A stretch of 64,000 nucleotides of DNA, from assembly GCA_021613375.1 (NCBI GenBank), contig CM038721.1:6473486-6537485 (forward strand). The letters are read 5' to 3'. Positions 60,065-64,000 of this stretch are shown here, piece by piece. The stretch's first letter is position 1. Every line of letters begins with the position of its first letter. Below the pieces are notes generated by a model. That model was given only the letters and a program-made list of their open reading frames with translations, did no database searches and was not told where the DNA came from. The DNA comes from Megaleporinus macrocephalus (Eukaryota; Chordata; Actinopteri; Characiformes; Anostomidae). Made by a program: the position numbers and the translations under genes.

Positions 60065-61680
60065 TCTACAATGAAAAACATTCCCAGTTCAAATGAAAAT
60101 GTTCCGTCCAGGTCAACCAAACCACTCCCAGTACAACCAAAATCATCCCAGTAAATAAAAAACTCAGTCCAGGTCAACCAAACCTCTCCCAGTACAACCC
60201 AAACTACTCCTAGTCCAACAAAAACTCATTCCAAGTCAACCAAACCTCTCCCAGTACAACCCCATCTCCTCCTAGTCCAACAAAAACTCAGTCCATGTCA
60301 ACCAAACCTCTCCCAGTACAACCCAAACTCCTCCTTATCCAACAAAAACTCAGTCCAGGTCAACCAAACCTCTCCCAGTACAACCCAAACTTCTCCCAGT
60401 ACAACAAAAACTCATTCCAGGTCAACCAAACCTCTCCCAGTACAACCCAAACTCCTCCTAGTCCAAACTAAAAATCAGCCCAGGTCAATGAAATCACTCC
60501 CAGTACAACTAAAACTCCTCCCAGTACAACAAAAACTCAGTCCAAGTCAACCAAACCTCTCCCAGTACAACCCAAACTCCTCCTTATCCAACAAAAACTC
60601 AGTCCAGGTCAACCAAACCTCTCCCAGTACAACCCAAACTTCTCCCAGTACAACAAAAACTCATTCCAGGTCAACCAAACCTCTCCCAGTACAACCCCAT
60701 CTCCTCCTAGTCCAACAAAAACTCAGTCCAAGTCAACCAAACCTCTCCCAGTACAACCCAAACTCCTCCTTATCCAACAAAAACTCAGTCCAGGTCAACC
60801 AAACCTCTCCCAGTACAACCCAAACTTCTCCCAGTACAACAAAAACTCATTCCAGGTCAACCAAACCTCTCCCAGTACAACCCAAACTCCTCCTAGTCCA
60901 AACTAAAAATCAGCCCAGGTCAATGAAATCACTCCCAGTACAACTAAAACTCCTCCAAGTACATCAAAAACTCAGTTTAGGTCAACCAAACCCCTCCCAG
61001 TACAACCCAAACTCCTCCCAAGATAACAAAAACTCCCCCTAGACCAAACAAAACCTCGTTCCAGGTCAACCAAACCTCTCCCAGTACAACCCAAACTCCT
61101 CCTAGTCCAACAAAACCTCATTCCAGGTCAACCAAACCTCTCCCAGTACAACCCAAACTCCTCCTAGTCCAACAAAACCTCATTCCAGGTCAACCAAACC
61201 TCCCCCAGTACAACCCAAACTCCTCCTAGTCCAACAAAAACTCAGTCCAGGTCAACCAAACCTCTCCCAGTACAACCCAAACTCCTCCCAGTACAACAAA
61301 AACTCAGTTCAGGTCAACCAAACCCCTCCCAGTACAACCCAAACTCCTCCCAAGATAACAAAAACTCCCCCTAGACCAAACAAAACCTCGTTCCAGGTCA
61401 ACCAAACCTCTCCCAGTACAACCCAAACTCCTCCTAGTCCAACAAAACCTCATTCCAGGTCAACCAAACCTCTCCCAGTACAACCCAAACTCCTCCTAGT
61501 CCAACAAAACCTCATTCCAGGTCAACCAAACCTCCCCCAGTACAACCCAAACTCCTCCTAGTCCAACAAAAACTCAGTCCAGGTCAACCAAACCTTTTCC
61601 AGTACAACCCAAACTCCTCCTAGTCCAACAAAACCTCATTCCAGGTCAACCAAACCTCTCCCAGTACAACTGAAACTAAT
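60065..61680. repeat. 62-bp minisatellite (array G) with higher-order repeats
   Basis: About 26 units around TCCAGGTCAACCAAACCTCT, CCCAGTACAACCCAAACTCC and TCCTAGTCCAACAAAA. Blocks of units are duplicated: the variant AAATCAGCCCAGGTCAATGA occurs at 60,473 and 60,908, and AAGATAACAAAAACTCCCCC at 61,020 and 61,352. A 184-codon open frame here is an artefact. It starts about 760 bp after the SAXO2 stop. Confidence 0.95.
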
Positions 61681-63020
61681 TCCAGTACAACTGAATCTTT
61701 GGGCACATGATCTGTGTCTGCAGGGAAGGTCGAGAGTGACATGGTTGTGGGCTGGATGACCCAAAATGTTTAATAGTAATATGGACAGACGCTATCGTGC
61801 AAACCAAACTGCAGACCACGGAGGCCAAGTGTATAAACAACTGGTAACTAGTTGTCACATAAAGAGCAGATATGGATACTCCGTCCCACTGAATCAGATT
61901 TTAGTTTAGAGAAACAGTCTTGTAGCAGTAATGAGCTTTGTAGCTCCTGTACAAAACTAAAGAACACCAAACATGTCTTGTCTGATTGGGGGAAGAGGGT
62001 GAATTATGTATTTTATCTAATATTTCTCCAAACCATTATGTTAACCCTTAATTAGCATTTAGGATTTTTTTCAAGCATGGCCGGTTGAGGGAAAATATAT
62101 ATGAAGAGATAACAAATCTTTACACTTATTATATTGACAAGGGAGCTGTTTCTATTGCACTAACTCTCCATATAGACCTTTTTAAAACTCATGGTGCCTT
62201 AAAGCGACCACTCATTGCTTTTTAGAAATAAAGTCGAGACCAGATCAATGTTGATATGGTCTCAAAGGTCTAGGTATCTAGACAGAGATGGGGCAGGGAT
62301 ACATCTACCATAGGAGATTCAGTGGTTATATGAGCCTATAATTCATATTTATATTAAACCCCTATGACTACAGGCCAAGAGCCAGACCCTAAACAGACCC
62401 CTGGACTAGCTCTAGCTCTGGAGAGATTATCAGAGGCTATCAGGATATACTGTATGTCACATATGGAGCTGAAAAAGAGATGCAGTTTAAAAATATATGC
62501 ACTACTTGTAGATGGTATTGAGCCTTATTCAAGTAAACTGTATTTCTATACAAACCATGTCTACCATCACCTGGTAGCACAACTCCCGTGAGCCACCCCC
62601 AATTTGAACCCCTGGGTTACCTTGTGTCTTTAATAGACATTTGTGGTGATGTTGTGGAGTCACTTGACACTTGCTATCTTCTGGTGGAGGTTTATACCGC
62701 AGTGTTCTCTAAAACTAGACCAGCAAGTGGTAGAAATGGTTAGAGGACAGAAGCAGCCAGTGCCCTCTGTTGGGCAAAACATGCACAACACAATACATCT
62801 GTCCATCTGCTCTGCTGTAGGTCTTTCTCAGGACTTGCTGGGACATTTCTGGAGACAGCTCCTGGAGACACCTGGTCACCCTGGTCCAACTTTTAGAAGG
62901 CCATTTTGGAAATAAGGCTTGTGTGATACAAACATCTGAGTTTTAGCACCAAGGAGACACAATCTCTGATAAATGAGTTCACTTCGAATGTTAGACAACC
63001 ATGATTTGAACCAGATTTGA
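61681..63020. other. No gene seen
   Basis: Unique-looking sequence with only short open frames and no recognised domain or element. Confidence 0.5.
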
Positions 63021-63025
63021 AAGAT

Positions 63026-63030
<5 letters not shown>

Positions 63031-63106
<76 letters not shown>
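63031..63106. repeat. (TA)n microsatellite
   Basis: About 76 bp of TA. Confidence 0.95.
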
Positions 63107-63109
<3 letters not shown>

Positions 63110-63396
63110 AGGAATAATATGCACTTCATTCTGTTTTGGTCATGTTACATTGTAGACCAACAACAAAATCTCATTTATCAGTATGTATTTGTTTGCAAGT
63201 TCATCCGGCTGCAGTATTTTTACCACTGTATGTTGACTGTAATTCAGTTTTAATATCTCTATAAATTAATATAATTGAAGATTAAAAAGCTGCTGGTTCA
63301 AATATATCTATGCAACATACCTCGGCTGAGAAGTAAACATCGTCGTTCAGAGTGAGTTTGGTGTTAAATGGTTGAATGTAGATACTCTGATGTCTT

Positions 63397-63733
63397 TACA
63401 GTGGTCGTGATGGGAACCAGGGGTCTACAATATAAATATCAATATTATTTTTATTATCAGAACCACCAGCGAAGGTACACACGTCTTCTGAGATTTATTT
63501 GTGGACGATAATAAAATTATGAAAAACCTGAAAAAACAAACATTCCTTTGGGGGCTATTGTTCCTCACAGTATTCTGCATGTATCCCAACACTAGTAATT
63601 AATTTTAAAGCCAAAATCTTCATAAAACACTGTTAAGACATCAGGGTGTGTGTTCATAAGCACTTAATGTTAGAGCTTTCTGTGAGGGAGCTTTTAGAGG
63701 TGGATGTCTGGTTCCATTCACCACCACTGTGTA
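63397..63733. mobile_element. MITE with TACAGTGGTCGTGATGG-type ends, simple copy
   Basis: About 337 bp, TACAGTGGTCGTGATGGGAA ... TTCCATTCACCACCACTGTG. The same ends enclose 49,982-52,505. TA at both outer edges would suit Tc1/mariner-type insertion. Confidence 0.7.
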
Positions 63734-63904
63734 AACGGTTCTGGCTCTGTACGTTTCTCTAGAACAAAGCATTTCACATGAAACAGGACACAGTCAACGT
63801 GTCGAGATTTAAATATTGGGTCGGTCTCAAAACCTAGTAAACTGTCTAAATAGACAGCCTATTGGTGCTTCCGACATGCAGGCCGACCCAATTCTTAGAT
63901 AACT

Positions 63905-64000
63905 TAAACTTGGGGTGCGTCCGAAATCGTGTACTTCCATACTGAACAGTACGCAAAAGCAGTACGCGAGAGTGACTAGGGTGTCCGAATACATAGTGCT
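63905..64000. mobile_element. MITE cut by the right window edge
   Basis: GGGTGCGTCCGAAATCGTGT followed by ACTTCCATACTGAACAGTAC is the left end of a fish MITE type with GGGTGCGTCC termini; its other end is outside. Confidence 0.45.

Noticed and set aside
60488..61042. 184-codon open frame rich in Q, P, S and N
   Set aside because: Translation of the 62-bp array in part of its length; the frame is not kept across the rest.

Overview
This is eukaryotic nuclear DNA, most likely from a teleost fish, possibly an ostariophysan (low confidence at that rank). Two split genes with GT-AG introns can be read. They lie in an AT-rich background crowded with fish-type DNA transposons (Tc1/mariner, hAT MITEs), L2-type retroposon remnants, very long minisatellites and (TA)n tracts. 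No prokaryotic, organellar or viral gene content was seen.

Gene 1 is EFL1 (elongation factor-like GTPase 1) on the minus strand. Eleven coding exons between 44,682 and 10,547 join in phase without a stop and give the first 432 residues: the GTPase domain with all five G motifs and the start of the next domain. The remaining, larger C-terminal part must lie beyond the left edge. Gene 2 is SAXO2 (FAM154B) on the plus strand, five coding exons from 49,467 to 59,305, complete at 466 residues. The two genes are head to head, as in human. Two X-box-like (RFX) motifs lie 58-94 bp upstream of the SAXO2 ATG.

Layout: 1-10.5 kb is EFL1 intron sequence with a nearly intact Tc1 element (915-2484), a second Tc1 relic, retroposon tails and a possible orphan exon. 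10.5-44.7 kb holds the EFL1 exons. Its introns carry most of the long tandem arrays: 41 bp at 11.7 kb, 36 bp at 15.6 kb, 24-25 bp at 18.4 kb and again inverted at 33.4 kb, 18/20 bp at 21.6 kb, about 102 bp at 29.7 kb, GATA at 36.8 kb and 20 bp at 41.1 kb. 44.7-49.4 kb is the upstream region shared by both genes. 49.4-59.3 kb is SAXO2, whose introns hold nested MITEs, an antisense Tc1 relic and a partial duplication of exon 3. 59.3-64 kb is downstream DNA with a 62-bp array and more MITEs.

The two genes have different jobs: EFL1 in cytoplasmic 60S ribosome maturation, SAXO2 on axonemal microtubules. What links them here is position and probably a shared promoter region. I did not find a clearly new biological system. 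The most unusual structures are the inverted pair of transposon-end-derived arrays, the MITE with an internal 50-copy minisatellite beside an unexpanded relative, the palindrome built around a hAT terminus, and the SAXO2 exon relic.
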